Positions 9,020-17,005 of a DNA stretch of 64,000 bases are shown piece after piece. The notes under the pieces were generated by a model. It worked only from the letters and a program-made list of their open reading frames with translations, had not been told where the DNA came from and did not search any database. A program made the translations under genes and the position numbers. Location of the stretch: NCBI GenBank assembly GCA_012841405.1, contig DUUT01000073.1, positions 1 through 64,000 on the forward strand, written 5' to 3'. The stretch comes from Chloroflexota bacterium. Lineage in GTDB: Bacteria; Chloroflexota; Anaerolineae; UBA1429. Every line of letters begins with the position of its first letter. Position 1 is the first letter of the stretch.

Positions 9020-10747
9020 TCAACCCGCCGTTGGCGGGATGCCGTAGTAATCGACGAGGAACTTGGCCATCTCGGCAAAGGCCGGCGCCGCCACCTCGAT
9101 GCCCCACTCGCCCCGCTGGGGCTTGTCAAAACGCACCAAGATGACGAAACGGGGGTCGGGAACCGGCCCGAACCCCACGTAGGATGCAATGACATCCGCG
9201 TTCTCATACCCCTCTGCATCGGGGATCCCCGCTGTGCCCGACTTGCCCGCGAGGCGGTACCCGGGCACCGTCGCCTGTTGCATGCCCATGGCGGTAGCGT
9301 CGGCCATGATCTCGACCAGCTGCTGGGCCACCTCCGACGAGAGCACCCGCCGCACACGGAACGGCTCGCGCCGCTCTACGTGCGCACCGTCATGCACCTC
9401 GGCCACGACGTAGGGCCGCATGAGCACCCCGTCGTTCGCGATGGCGCCATAGGCGGCGACCACCTGGATGGGCGTCACCGAGATGCCTTGGCCAAAGGCG
9501 TTGGTGCCCAAATCGGACATGTGCCATGCCGGGTTTCCCGGCACACGCATGATGCCCGGCACCTCGTGCATCAGGTCGATGCCCGTCACCTCGCCGAACC
9601 CAAACCGTCGGATGATCTCGTAGAAGCGCGTCGGGCCGAGCATGGCCGCCACGTGCGCCGCGCCCACGTTGCGCGAGTAGGCCAACAGCTCGGTCATGGT
9701 CGTCGGCCCGTGGGCCCTGCGATCGGCGTTGCGGATGCGCTGGTTACCGACAATGATCTCGCCGCGATCGTCATAGCTATCGGTAGGCCGAATGACGCGC
9801 GCCTCCAGCCCTGCCGCCAAGGTCAACGGCTTGAACACCGAGCCGGGCTCGTACAGCGCACTGACGGCCGTGTTCACGTACTGCTCGAGGGATTCGACGC
9901 GCCAGTACTCCCCCGGAGCATAGCTCGGGTAGTCGGCCATCGCCACGATGGCGCCGGTGCGCGGGTCCATAACGATGATGTTGCCCGCCTCCGCCTTGTA
10001 CCGCTCGATACCATCACGCAGAATATTCTCGGCGGCATACTGTACGTTGCGGTCGAGCGTCGACACGAGGTCGGTACCATCGCGGGCCGGCCGGTAGCCG
10101 CCCTGGGCCATCATGATCGGCTCGCCCCACGAGTCCGTGATGCCCCGCCACACCCCATCCTCTCCGCGCAGTTGGCGATCGTAGTAACGCTCCAGCCCAT
10201 ACTGCGGCTGCCCCTGCAAGTCCACGAACCCTACCACCGATGCCGCCAGTGCCCCGTCAGGGTAGACGCGTCGAAACCGCGCCTCGAGGCTGAACGCACT
10301 CACATCCAGGTCCTCGATCTGCTGCGCCACCCACACGGAATAGTCGTCCCCGAGCACCGCGTACTCGGTATTGGTCCTCGCCAGGGTCTCGGCGACCTCG
10401 GCCTCGGGCAAACCGAGAATCGCCGCGACCTGGGGCGTCAGCTGCTCACGCTGCCAGGGGGCCAACAGCTTGGGCGAGACGGCCACGCGGTACTGCACCG
10501 TCGAAGCCACCAAGTACTGGCCGTTGGCATCCAGGATGCAGCCCCGGGCTGCAGGAATCGTGTTGGGCCGGTCCATGTCCGAAAGGCTCAGAGCAATGAG
10601 CTCGTCATTCGGCAGCAACTGCCACCAGACGAGCCGCCCCAGCAAGACGAGGCCTATGGCGGCAAAGACCGCCACCAGCCAGGCGATACGCCGCTGCTGC
10701 CCCGTCCCTTGGAGATTGACCGCCATGGATGCCCCATCTGCCCGCAT
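9020..10747 (-). CDS. ftsI: Peptidoglycan D,D-transpeptidase FtsI (class B PBP)
   Basis: A class B penicillin-binding protein that cross-links septal peptidoglycan outside the membrane. It has a short cytoplasmic N-terminus and a membrane helix (about residues 20-42). A dimerisation domain follows, with NTIPAARGCILDANG. The transpeptidase domain has the catalytic SxxK in EPGSVFKPL (about 303-306), the SxN motif SRN and KSGTAG near the end. No PASTA domains follow. The exact start is uncertain: GTG 10753, ATG 10747 and ATG 10726 are in frame and none has a strong ribosome site. It follows the ftsL-like gene by about 35 bases. Confidence 0.92.
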   Translation of the reverse strand: MRADGASMAVNLQGTGQQRRIAWLVAVFAAIGLVLLGRLVWWQLLPNDELIALSLSDMDRPNTIPAARGCILDANGQYLVASTVQYRVAVSPKLLAPWQREQLTPQVAAILGLPEAEVAETLARTNTEYAVLGDDYSVWVAQQIEDLDVSAFSLEARFRRVYPDGALAASVVGFVDLQGQPQYGLERYYDRQLRGEDGVWRGITDSWGEPIMMAQGGYRPARDGTDLVSTLDRNVQYAAENILRDGIERYKAEAGNIIVMDPRTGAIVAMADYPSYAPGEYWRVESLEQYVNTAVSALYEPGSVFKPLTLAAGLEARVIRPTDSYDDRGEIIVGNQRIRNADRRAHGPTTMTELLAYSRNVGAAHVAAMLGPTRFYEIIRRFGFGEVTGIDLMHEVPGIMRVPGNPAWHMSDLGTNAFGQGISVTPIQVVAAYGAIANDGVLMRPYVVAEVHDGAHVERREPFRVRRVLSSEVAQQLVEIMADATAMGMQQATVPGYRLAGKSGTAGIPDAEGYENADVIASYVGFGPVPDPRFVILVRFDKPQRGEWGIEVAAPAFAEMAKFLVDYYGIPPTAG

Positions 10748-10782
10748 GCGCACACTCTGCGCGTCGTCGCCAACACCCCTGC

Positions 10783-11385
10783 CTACGGCTGCGAGACGCC
10801 CTCCAGGCCGAGAGCGCTATCATCTACCGGCGTCGCGATCCACGCCCGCATCTGTTCCACCAATCGCTCGACCAACCCGTGCGCGGGATCCTCGTGAGGC
10901 CCGTCTGCCGGGCCTGGCGCGTCGCCTCCCATCGGTGTCGCCTGCTCCACGGGCGCTGCGATGGGCTCCGTCGGTGTCGGCAGGGGATCGAACACCACGC
11001 GGTGGCGTCGCTCCCCGTCCGTGGCGTCGGGCATCGTATAGCCCCACTGCGCCCCGGCCTCCAGAACGCGCTCCAGTGACCCCAGCATGGCCACCTCGCC
11101 GCGCAGAGCAGTGATCTCGCGGTGTACGCGCTCCTTCTCGCGCTCGAGCACCCGGATCTCGTGCGCCAGAGAGGCTACCTCGCTCGCCTGCTGCAGGTAG
11201 AGCCATCCGCCCAATCCCACCAGCGTCAGCAGAACGGCAAAGAACGTCAGCGTGCGCACGTCCACGCGTATCAGCCCGGTCGCTCCCCTATCGCGTGGCC
11301 GCACAAAGAGGGGAGGCCCCTCGCGCCGATCGGGCGTTCTGCTGCGTCGCGCGCGTTCCGTGGTCCCCGTACCCGGCTCGTCCAT
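10783..11385 (-). CDS. FtsL/DivIC-like bitopic division protein
   Basis: A 200-aa protein with a Pro/Arg-rich cytoplasmic N-terminus of about 40 residues. One membrane helix (LTFFAVLLTLVGLGGWLYL) is followed directly by a leucine-heptad coiled coil (about residues 68-98) and a Pro-rich C-terminal tail. Topology, size and position between rsmH and ftsI are those of FtsL, which forms the FtsQLB complex activating FtsWI; the sequence itself is not strongly conserved in that family. The ATG lies 6 bases after the rsmH stop with AGAGGGG overlapping it. I leave the symbol blank because assignment rests mainly on topology and synteny. Confidence 0.8.
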   Translation of the reverse strand: MDEPGTGTTERARRSRTPDRREGPPLFVRPRDRGATGLIRVDVRTLTFFAVLLTLVGLGGWLYLQQASEVASLAHEIRVLEREKERVHREITALRGEVAMLGSLERVLEAGAQWGYTMPDATDGERRHRVVFDPLPTPTEPIAAPVEQATPMGGDAPGPADGPHEDPAHGLVERLVEQMRAWIATPVDDSALGLEGVSQP

Positions 11386-11391
11386 ACCCCT

Positions 11392-12366
11392 CTAGCCTGC
11401 CTCGGGCAGCCGCTCGGCCACGCGGAGCCGGGCACTGCGGCTGCGCGGGTTCCTGGCGATCTCGGCCTCTCCGGCCCGCACCGGCTTGCGCGTCACACGC
11501 CGGATCGTGGCCCGATGCCCGCACGTGCAGTAGGGCTGCCGTGGAGGACACACGCAGTCCGTCGCCTCGCGGGCCATGAACTGCTTGACGATGCGGTCCT
11601 CCAGCGAATGGAAGGCGATCACCGCCAGTCGGCCCCCCGGAGCCAGCAACGCCACCGCCTGGGGCAGCACGGCCTCCAGCGCCTCCAACTCGCCATTCAC
11701 GGCGATGCGCAGCGCCTGAAAGGTGCGCGTGGCAGGGTGGATGCGCCCGCCCCCCCCCACGGCATGGGCTACGGCGTCGGCCAGCTCGCGCGTCGTCCGT
11801 AGGGGGCGCGCCGCCACAATCGCCCGTGCCACCCGACGCGAGCGACGCTCCTCACCGTAGGTGTAGATGATGCGCGCCAGCTCTTCCTCGGGCCACGTGT
11901 TGACGATCGCTGCCGCGGTGGTGGGGGCGTCGGGCCCCATGCGCATATCCAGCGGCCCTTCCTGCTGGAACGAGAACCCCCGTTGCGCGTCGTCCAGCTG
12001 CAGTGACGAGACGCCCAGGTCGAGGAGCACGCCCTGCACGCCAGCGAATCCGTACCGCGCCGCGACCTCGGCCATAGCATCAAAGCGCGCCTGCACAAAC
12101 ACCACGCGCTCCCCATACTCGGCCAGGCGCTGTCGCGCCACGTCGAGCGCTTGCGGGTCGCGGTCAATCGCTAACAGGCGGCCATCCGGCGAAGCGTGCG
12201 CCAAAATGGATGCGGCATGCCCGCCCGCGCCCACCGTGCCATCGATATACAGACCACCCGGCTGCGGTTGCAGCCAGGCTATCGTCTCTTGCAGCAGCAC
12301 GGGAGTGTGCGCGCGCGCCGCCGTATCCGCAGACGCCGCCTCCGGCGCCACATCACCATCGGTCAA
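11392..12366 (-). CDS. rsmH: 16S rRNA (cytosine(1402)-N(4))-methyltransferase
   Basis: RsmH (MraW) methylates N4 of C1402 in 16S rRNA using S-adenosylmethionine. The protein (324 aa) shows [13 protein letters not shown], the SAM-binding [10 protein letters not shown], the [19 protein letters not shown] motif, the [14 protein letters not shown] strand and [12 protein letters not shown]. The start is a TTG preceded by AGAGGT at 6-base spacing. It lies 138 bases after mraZ, a gap in which I see no gene or strong signal. Second gene of the dcw operon. Confidence 0.96.
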   Translation of the reverse strand: MTDGDVAPEAASADTAARAHTPVLLQETIAWLQPQPGGLYIDGTVGAGGHAASILAHASPDGRLLAIDRDPQALDVARQRLAEYGERVVFVQARFDAMAEVAARYGFAGVQGVLLDLGVSSLQLDDAQRGFSFQQEGPLDMRMGPDAPTTAAAIVNTWPEEELARIIYTYGEERRSRRVARAIVAARPLRTTRELADAVAHAVGGGGRIHPATRTFQALRIAVNGELEALEAVLPQAVALLAPGGRLAVIAFHSLEDRIVKQFMAREATDCVCPPRQPYCTCGHRATIRRVTRKPVRAGEAEIARNPRSRSARLRVAERLPEAG

Positions 12367-12504
12367 GGCTCGACCTCTGTACCACGTACGCCGTCAACAG
12401 CCGACCGCCGACAGCACGTACTCGCCCGCCGCAGTCACCGGCAACGTGCACGCATTACCACCGTGGGTCCCACCGACGCTGTGGAGTCTTCTCGGCTGGG
12501 GCCC

Positions 12505-12936
12505 CTACACGCCCATTCTGGCAACATCCGCCAGGATGGCTTCCAGATTCTCCGAGTCCTCCTCGAGACTCTGGCGCCACCGTTCGGGATTCCACACCTC
12601 GATGTACGTGTTCAGCCCCACGACGACGGCCTCGTCCGTGATGCCCGCATAGTCGCGCAGGAACGAGGGCACGAGAATACGTCCCATCTTGTCGAGCGTG
12701 GCTTCGTGGGCACCGCCGAAAAGGCGTCGGGTGTAGGATCGCGCCGTCCGACTCGCGGTGGGCATTTGGGCGGCCCGCCGCGCTAGCGCGACCCACTCTT
12801 CCTGAGGGTAAATCACAAGACAGGGCTCTGCACCCCGCGTCACCACAAGGCCAGCCTCCAGCTCGCTGCGGAAGCGAGCCGGAATCGTCAGCCGGCCTTT
12901 CAAGTCGAGCGCGTGGGTGTATTCGCCCAAGAACAT
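12505..12936 (-). CDS. mraZ: Transcriptional regulator MraZ
   Basis: MraZ is a ring-forming DNA-binding protein that autoregulates the dcw operon. The 143-aa protein has the two expected SpoVT/AbrB-like halves: N-terminal GEYTHALDLKGRLTIPARFR and the second copy EATLDKMGRILVPSFLRDY. The ORF track adds 35 residues; I start at the ATG of MFLGEY, with CGAGGAG about 11 bases upstream. A strong promoter and three direct repeats fitting a MraZ operator lie about 100-140 bases upstream. First gene of the cluster. Confidence 0.95.
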   Translation of the reverse strand: MFLGEYTHALDLKGRLTIPARFRSELEAGLVVTRGAEPCLVIYPQEEWVALARRAAQMPTASRTARSYTRRLFGGAHEATLDKMGRILVPSFLRDYAGITDEAVVVGLNTYIEVWNPERWRQSLEEDSENLEAILADVARMGV

Positions 12937-13035
12937 TGCGGTGGGAGCTCCTCGAGAGTGCTCTGGAGCAGATTCTCTCTGGGCTTGGCGGGGCGTCCTG
13001 TGGCTTGGAGCACGCCACTTCCTGACATTCGTCCC

Positions 13036-13060
13036 CACCATTCGCCACCATTATACACCA
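13036..13060 (-). promoter_or_regulatory. Putative MraZ operator: three TGGTG direct repeats
   Basis: Read on the minus strand, TGGTG occurs three times (13060-13056, 13050-13046, 13040-13036), separated by exactly five bases each. MraZ is known to bind short TGGGN-type direct repeats spaced about one helical turn apart upstream of its own gene. The repeats overlap the spacer and -10 of the mra promoter, so binding should repress. The motif is seen directly; the assignment to MraZ is inference. Confidence 0.75.
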
Positions 13061-13078
13061 CGCTGCTACACTTGCCAA
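13050..13078 (-). promoter_or_regulatory. Promoter of the mraZ/dcw operon
   Basis: A vegetative sigma promoter on the minus strand: -35 TTGGCA (13078-13073), a 17-base spacer and a perfect -10 TATAAT (13055-13050). The predicted transcript starts near 13043, giving a leader of roughly 107 bases before mraZ. Confidence 0.8.
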
Positions 13079-13269
13079 GATGCTAGTCTCGTTTTGGATC
13101 GGTTTTGTTACGATCTGTCCCTGCTTTCTGCCGCAGCGCCAGCGCAGTTACAGATCTCGGCCGACGACCACCACAACATATAGTATCATACCCCGAAATC
13201 GCATCTAGGGCTAGTATCACGAATGGCGAGGCGCCATGCGTAAAGATCCTGTGAATTTCCGTTTACCTT

Positions 13270-13278
13270 TGTGGATAA
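13270..13278 (-). promoter_or_regulatory. Perfect DnaA-box 9-mer
   Basis: TTATCCACA on the minus strand (TGTGGATAA on plus), the bacterial DnaA-box consensus, lies in the AT-richer stretch between the sugar-isomerase gene and the mra promoter. I see no second box nearby, so this is not an origin; it could be a regulatory DnaA site or chance. Confidence 0.4.
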
Positions 13279-13323
13279 CTCGCGTCGCGCTGAGGTAGGC
13301 GATGGGGATCGGCGGACGTGGAG

Positions 13324-14163
13324 CTAGACCAGGTCCGACGTGGCGCCTGCGCTGTGCGCGCGCACAAACGCCACGAGCCGGTGCAGACGCCGCACGGCCT
13401 CTCGGGGGGACCAAAAGGCCAGCGCCATGAACGAGATCTCGGCGGTGACGCTCCCCTGGTAGCCATCCGCCTGGAGGCGCGCCACCAGAGGCGCCAGGTC
13501 CAGGCAGCCATCGCCGGGGAGCTGGTGATGCGACCAAACAATATCCACGAGCGGGGGGTGCCAGGGGAGGTGCAGGGGCCGCAGATCGCTCAGGTGAATG
13601 TTCACCAGCCGCTCGCGCATGGCGTCATAGGTCTCGAGGAGATCGAAACCCGCCGTGCCAGCGTGGCACGTGTCCAAGGTGAGATCGAGATCGTAGCGCC
13701 GCGCACACGCCACCAGATCCGCCGGGCGGCTGACAACGCCCTGCTCCTCACGCCGACCGTATGCGCCGGGGTTCTCCAGCGCCAGCCGCGTACCTGTGCC
13801 CTCGGCCAGGCGCTGCGCGGCCTCCAAGGCGCGCAGCCAGCGCTGCGCCGCGGGCTCGTCCCAGCGCTTGGCCGCGGGGGCGTGAAACACCACCGTGGGG
13901 ACGCCTAACGCCACCGCCGCCCGCGTCGCTTCGATCACCCGCGCGGGGCCACCGCCCGACGTGCTGAAGGAAAAGAGGGTCTGGTGCACGGTGGGGATGG
14001 CCAGGCCATAGCGCTCGGCCGCACGGCGCACCGGTGTGGTGCCCCGCAGCCACACTTCGGGGCACATCACCAGCTCAATGGCCTCGTAGCCCGCTTCGGC
14101 GGCAAGGCGCATCGCCGTCGCCAGCGGGTACATGGGGAGGCAGGCCGTCGATAGGCTCAGCAC
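13324..14163 (-). CDS. Sugar phosphate isomerase/epimerase family protein (xylose isomerase-like TIM barrel)
   Basis: A 279-aa soluble protein with the AP-endonuclease-2/xylose-isomerase-like TIM-barrel pattern. The N-terminal strand STACLPMYPLATAMRLAAEAGYEAIEL is followed by a metal-ligand ALENPGAYG strand, LDTCHAG, VNIHLSDL and a C-terminal TAEISF strand. These provide the Glu/Asp/His residues that usually bind a divalent metal. The substrate cannot be read from sequence. The GTG start overlaps the nadD stop by seven bases, so it is coupled to obgE-nadD, though no metabolic link is obvious. Confidence 0.82.
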   Translation of the reverse strand: MLSLSTACLPMYPLATAMRLAAEAGYEAIELVMCPEVWLRGTTPVRRAAERYGLAIPTVHQTLFSFSTSGGGPARVIEATRAAVALGVPTVVFHAPAAKRWDEPAAQRWLRALEAAQRLAEGTGTRLALENPGAYGRREEQGVVSRPADLVACARRYDLDLTLDTCHAGTAGFDLLETYDAMRERLVNIHLSDLRPLHLPWHPPLVDIVWSHHQLPGDGCLDLAPLVARLQADGYQGSVTAEISFMALAFWSPREAVRRLHRLVAFVRAHSAGATSDLV

Positions 14164-14828
14164 GATGGCGCGCTAGCGCGCGTCCTTTCATCGCGATAGA
14201 GCTGATGGTCGTAAATGTAGGCCTCCACCGAGGCCGGCACCAGGTAGCGGATCGGCATCCCCGCCCGCACGCGCTCGCGCAGCTCGGTCGACGAAATATC
14301 CAACCGCACGGTATCGATCACCTCACTCGCCTGGGTGACTCCCGGGATCGCGCGCTCGAGTGCTGGCCAGTCCGGCACGTATCCCGGCCGGGTGACCACG
14401 ACGAGGCGCGCCAACCGCACGATGGCGTCTGGGCGCCGCCAGTGCACGAGCGTCTCCAACGAGTCCATTCCCAGGATAAAGTACAGCTCCACCCGGCCGC
14501 ACGCTGTGTGCAGCGCCTCGAGCGTATCGACGGTGTACGATGGTCCCTCGCGATCCAGCTCGATGCGCGAGACGGCAAAGTGTGCATTGTCGGCGATGGC
14601 CAGCGACACCATGCGGTAGCGATCCTCGCCGCTGGCGCAGGTGTTGCCCAGCTTGAGTGGCGACACGCGTGCCGGCACGAACAGCACCTCATCGAGGGCT
14701 AGCCGCACGCGCGCCTCCTCAGCGATGGCAAGATGGCCGATGTGAATGGGATCGAACGTCCCGCCCATGACGCCCAGGCGAACGGGGCGCGTCGTGTGTT
14801 GATGTTGGCTGGTGTGGGTCCCCGTCAT
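14157..14828 (-). CDS. nadD: Nicotinate-nucleotide adenylyltransferase
   Basis: NadD adenylates nicotinate mononucleotide in NAD biosynthesis. At 223 aa it has the nucleotidyltransferase motif GGTFDPIHIGHLAIAEEA near the N-terminus (the HxGH active site), the GMDSLETLVHWRR segment and the C-terminal ISSTELRERVRAG motif. The N-terminus has about 16 extra residues rich in Thr/His/Gln before the first strand, so a later start is possible, but ATG 14828 is the only clear one. It follows obgE by 12 bases, a very common gene pair. Confidence 0.93.
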   Translation of the reverse strand: MTGTHTSQHQHTTRPVRLGVMGGTFDPIHIGHLAIAEEARVRLALDEVLFVPARVSPLKLGNTCASGEDRYRMVSLAIADNAHFAVSRIELDREGPSYTVDTLEALHTACGRVELYFILGMDSLETLVHWRRPDAIVRLARLVVVTRPGYVPDWPALERAIPGVTQASEVIDTVRLDISSTELRERVRAGMPIRYLVPASVEAYIYDHQLYRDERTRASAPSC

Positions 14829-14840
14829 GGTCTCCTGGCG

Positions 14841-16100
14841 CTATTGCCACTCCAATTCGATATCGCCGATCAGCACGGTGTCGCCCAGCTCGACGCCCGC
14901 CTGCTCGAGCCGGGTCGCGATCCCCCGGGCCGACAGTATGCGCTCGAAACGCTCCGCCGCCTCGTAGGAGGGCCAATCCGTCATCTGGGCAAGCCGCTCA
15001 ATCTCTTCACCGGCCACACGAAAGACGCCGGGTGCTTCCTTGGTGATGGTCACCTCGGTGCTCTCCCTCTCGTGGGGGCGAAAGACAAAGACCTCTTTCG
15101 GCGGCTCCTCAGCGGGGAGTGCCGCCAGGCTCTCGGCGACGGCGCGCATCAGAGCCTGCACCCCCTCGCCGGTTACCGCCGAGATGCCATAGACCGTACC
15201 CGCCTCCGCACCGATCGCGTTCCGCAGCGCGCGCAGCTTGTCCGCCGCATCGGTGAGGTCCATCTTGTTGAGGGCCACGATCTGCGGCTTGGCTGCCAGC
15301 TCGGGGCTGTGCGCGGCCAGCTCGGCGTTAATGGCCCGGTAATCGGCCACGGGATCAGGGCTGGCGCCATCCACCAGGTGTACGAGGAGGCGCGTGCGCG
15401 CCACGTGGCGCAGGAACTGGATCCCTAGGCCGGCTCCCTCGTGGGCGCCCTCGATGAGCCCCGGAATATCGGCCAGCACGAACGTGTCGCCGTCCACCTC
15501 CACCACGCCCAGCGTGGGGGTCAGCGTCGTAAAGGGATAGTCGGCTATCTTGGGGCGGGCGGCGCTCACCACCGAGAGCAGGGTAGATTTGCCGGCGTTG
15601 GGCTTGCCCACGATACCCACATCGGCGATCAGGCGCAGCTCCAGCACCAACCGTCGCTCTTGCCCCGGCTCCCCACGCTCGGCAAAGCGGGGCGTCTGCC
15701 GCGTCGAGCTCTTGAACGCCTCGTTGCCGCGGCCACCGCGGCCGCCGCGCGCCACCAGGAGCGTGCTCCCGGGCGCCGTCAGATCGCCGACGAGCTCACC
15801 GGTGTCGGCATCACGCACGATGGTGCCTGGGGGCACATCGATGTACAGGTCATCCCCCTTGGCCCCCTGCTGGCTCTTCCCCTGGCCGTGCACGCCGTTC
15901 CCCGCTCGGTAGTGCCGCTGGCGGGCGAGAGCCACGAGGCTGTTGAGGTGCGGGTTCACACGCAGGTAGACGCTGCCCCCCGCCCCCCCATTCCCCCCGT
16001 TGGGGCCACCAAAGGGGACGTAGGGCTCCCGGCGAAAGCTCACGGCGCCGTTGCCGCCCCTGCCGGCGCGCACCTCGATCCATACCTCATCGTAGAACAA
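14841..16100 (-). CDS. obgE: GTPase ObgE/CgtA
   Basis: Obg is an essential ribosome-associated GTPase for 50S maturation and stress signalling. It shows the Gly-rich Obg fold ([23 protein letters not shown]), then G1 [12 protein letters not shown]3 DIPGL and G4 NKMD, and a C-terminal OCT-type domain ([17 protein letters not shown]). The ORF track starts at GTG 16124, but family alignment (M-F-x-DE-v) and the GAGAGG site nine bases upstream favour TTG 16100, giving 419 aa. It heads the obgE-nadD-isomerase operon with its own candidate promoter. Confidence 0.95.
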   Translation of the reverse strand: MFYDEVWIEVRAGRGGNGAVSFRREPYVPFGGPNGGNGGAGGSVYLRVNPHLNSLVALARQRHYRAGNGVHGQGKSQQGAKGDDLYIDVPPGTIVRDADTGELVGDLTAPGSTLLVARGGRGGRGNEAFKSSTRQTPRFAERGEPGQERRLVLELRLIADVGIVGKPNAGKSTLLSVVSAARPKIADYPFTTLTPTLGVVEVDGDTFVLADIPGLIEGAHEGAGLGIQFLRHVARTRLLVHLVDGASPDPVADYRAINAELAAHSPELAAKPQIVALNKMDLTDAADKLRALRNAIGAEAGTVYGISAVTGEGVQALMRAVAESLAALPAEEPPKEVFVFRPHERESTEVTITKEAPGVFRVAGEEIERLAQMTDWPSYEAAERFERILSARGIATRLEQAGVELGDTVLIGDIELEWQ

Positions 16101-16180
16101 TGCCACACACCTCTCTATTCGCACAACAGCGAGAGCTCTTGCCCGGCAGAGCCGGACCCGCTCTCGCCTCTTCTACGTCA

Positions 16181-16209
16181 AGGATACCCCGGCTCCCCGG
16201 GGGTGTCAA
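16181..16209 (-). promoter_or_regulatory. Candidate promoter of obgE-nadD operon
   Basis: On the minus strand a perfect -35 TTGACA (16209-16204), a 17-base spacer and -10 TATCCT (16186-16181). It would start transcription near 16174, about 75 bases before the TTG start of obgE. Confidence 0.55.
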
Positions 16210-16484
16210 GGGTCATGGTTCCCCGACGGTGTCGCCCCACGGGCCCGTTTGCACACCGGCATCCCACACGCAGCGAGCCGGCGTGCGCTGCCCCATGCGC
16301 CGCTCCAGAGGGTATACCCAGTAGCAATAGCATCCGTCCCTTTGACTTTTCGTGTCCTGCTCGCTTTGATGCCGCGCGGTGCATGCACCATGCTGGTCTT
16401 CAGGCCTTCAATGGTACGCAGTGCGCCCAAGTTGATCAGGCATGCATCCTGTTCCGCCGTATGCAGGCCCAGCACGCAGCGCCT
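16210..16484. other. Intergenic stretch between divergent obgE and cold-shock promoters
   Basis: About 275 bases with no supported gene; short ORFs here are not conserved-looking. A perfect 10-bp palindrome GGGTATACCC lies at 16310-16319. I see nothing else convincing. Confidence 0.5.
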
Positions 16485-16513
16485 TTGACAAAGGGTTAAC
16501 GCTATGCTAGTAT
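16485..16513 (+). promoter_or_regulatory. Promoter of the cold-shock gene
   Basis: Perfect -35 TTGACA (16485-16490), 17-base spacer, -10 TAGTAT (16508-16513). Predicted start near 16520 leaves a leader of about 190 bases before the ATG, the long leader typical of cspA-type mRNAs. Confidence 0.75.
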
Positions 16514-16530
16514 GTTAACGGTTGGTTAAC
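16495..16530. repeat. Three GTTAAC palindromes around the csp promoter
   Basis: GTTAAC occurs at 16495-16500 (between -35 and -10), 16514-16519 (just after -10) and 16525-16530. AT-rich hexamers are rare in this GC-rich window, so three in 36 bases straddling a promoter suggest an operator. The binding protein is unknown. Confidence 0.45.
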
Positions 16531-16710
16531 AGAGCGTTTCCAGCACCGAGGTTGTCGCGAGTCATCTCCCGTGTGGGTCTCCCGGCGTGACCCTCACGGT
16601 TTTTTTGACCAACCCAGACAGGACTTCCTCGGCATCGGGCGCGACGCTGAGTAGCCACCACTACTGGCGGCCGGACAATGTCGCGGCATTCTTGTAAGGA
16701 GGACGGTACG

Positions 16711-16968
16711 ATGGCAGAGCGAACCACGGGCAGAGTCAAGTGGTTCAGTCGCGTCAAGGGCTACGGGTTCATCGTCCCAGACGGCAGCGAAGCAACCAAG
16801 GACGTGTTCGTACACTTCTCGGCAATCCGTGGTGAGGGTTTCCGCAACCTCGACGAGGGCCAACTCGTCGAATTCACCATCGAGGACACTCCCAAGGGTC
16901 CCCAGGCCGCCGATGTCGTGGCACTCGACCAGGGACAGAGCTACGAGCCCGACCTTCCGACCTGGTAG
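16711..16968 (+). CDS. Cold-shock domain protein (CspA family)
   Basis: An 85-aa single cold-shock-domain protein that binds single-stranded RNA/DNA. RNP1-like KGYGFIVPD and RNP2-like VFVHFSAI are intact, preceded by GRVKWFSR. The C-terminus has about 15 extra residues ([15 protein letters not shown]) beyond the minimal fold. The ORF track begins 11 codons early; ATG 16711 has TAAGGAGG nine bases upstream. It is monocistronic, with its own promoter and a long leader, and converges on mnmG. Confidence 0.93.
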   Translation: MAERTTGRVKWFSRVKGYGFIVPDGSEATKDVFVHFSAIRGEGFRNLDEGQLVEFTIEDTPKGPQAADVVALDQGQSYEPDLPTW

Positions 16969-17005
16969 GTTTGGCACCTGACGGCACCAACTGAAAACGA
17001 AAACC

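Noticed and set aside
8855-10897. 680-aa plus-strand ORF opposite murF/ftsI
   Set aside because: Antisense to two clear genes with low-complexity translation; frame artefact.
13080-13323. Replication origin near the DnaA box
   Set aside because: Only one DnaA box is visible and no dnaA, dnaN or AT-rich unwinding region is present.
14168-14181. Perfect palindrome GCGCGCTAGCGCGC at the nadD/isomerase junction
   Set aside because: It lies inside nadD codons just before the overlap and has no loop or flanking signals; likely a by-product of GC-rich coding sequence.
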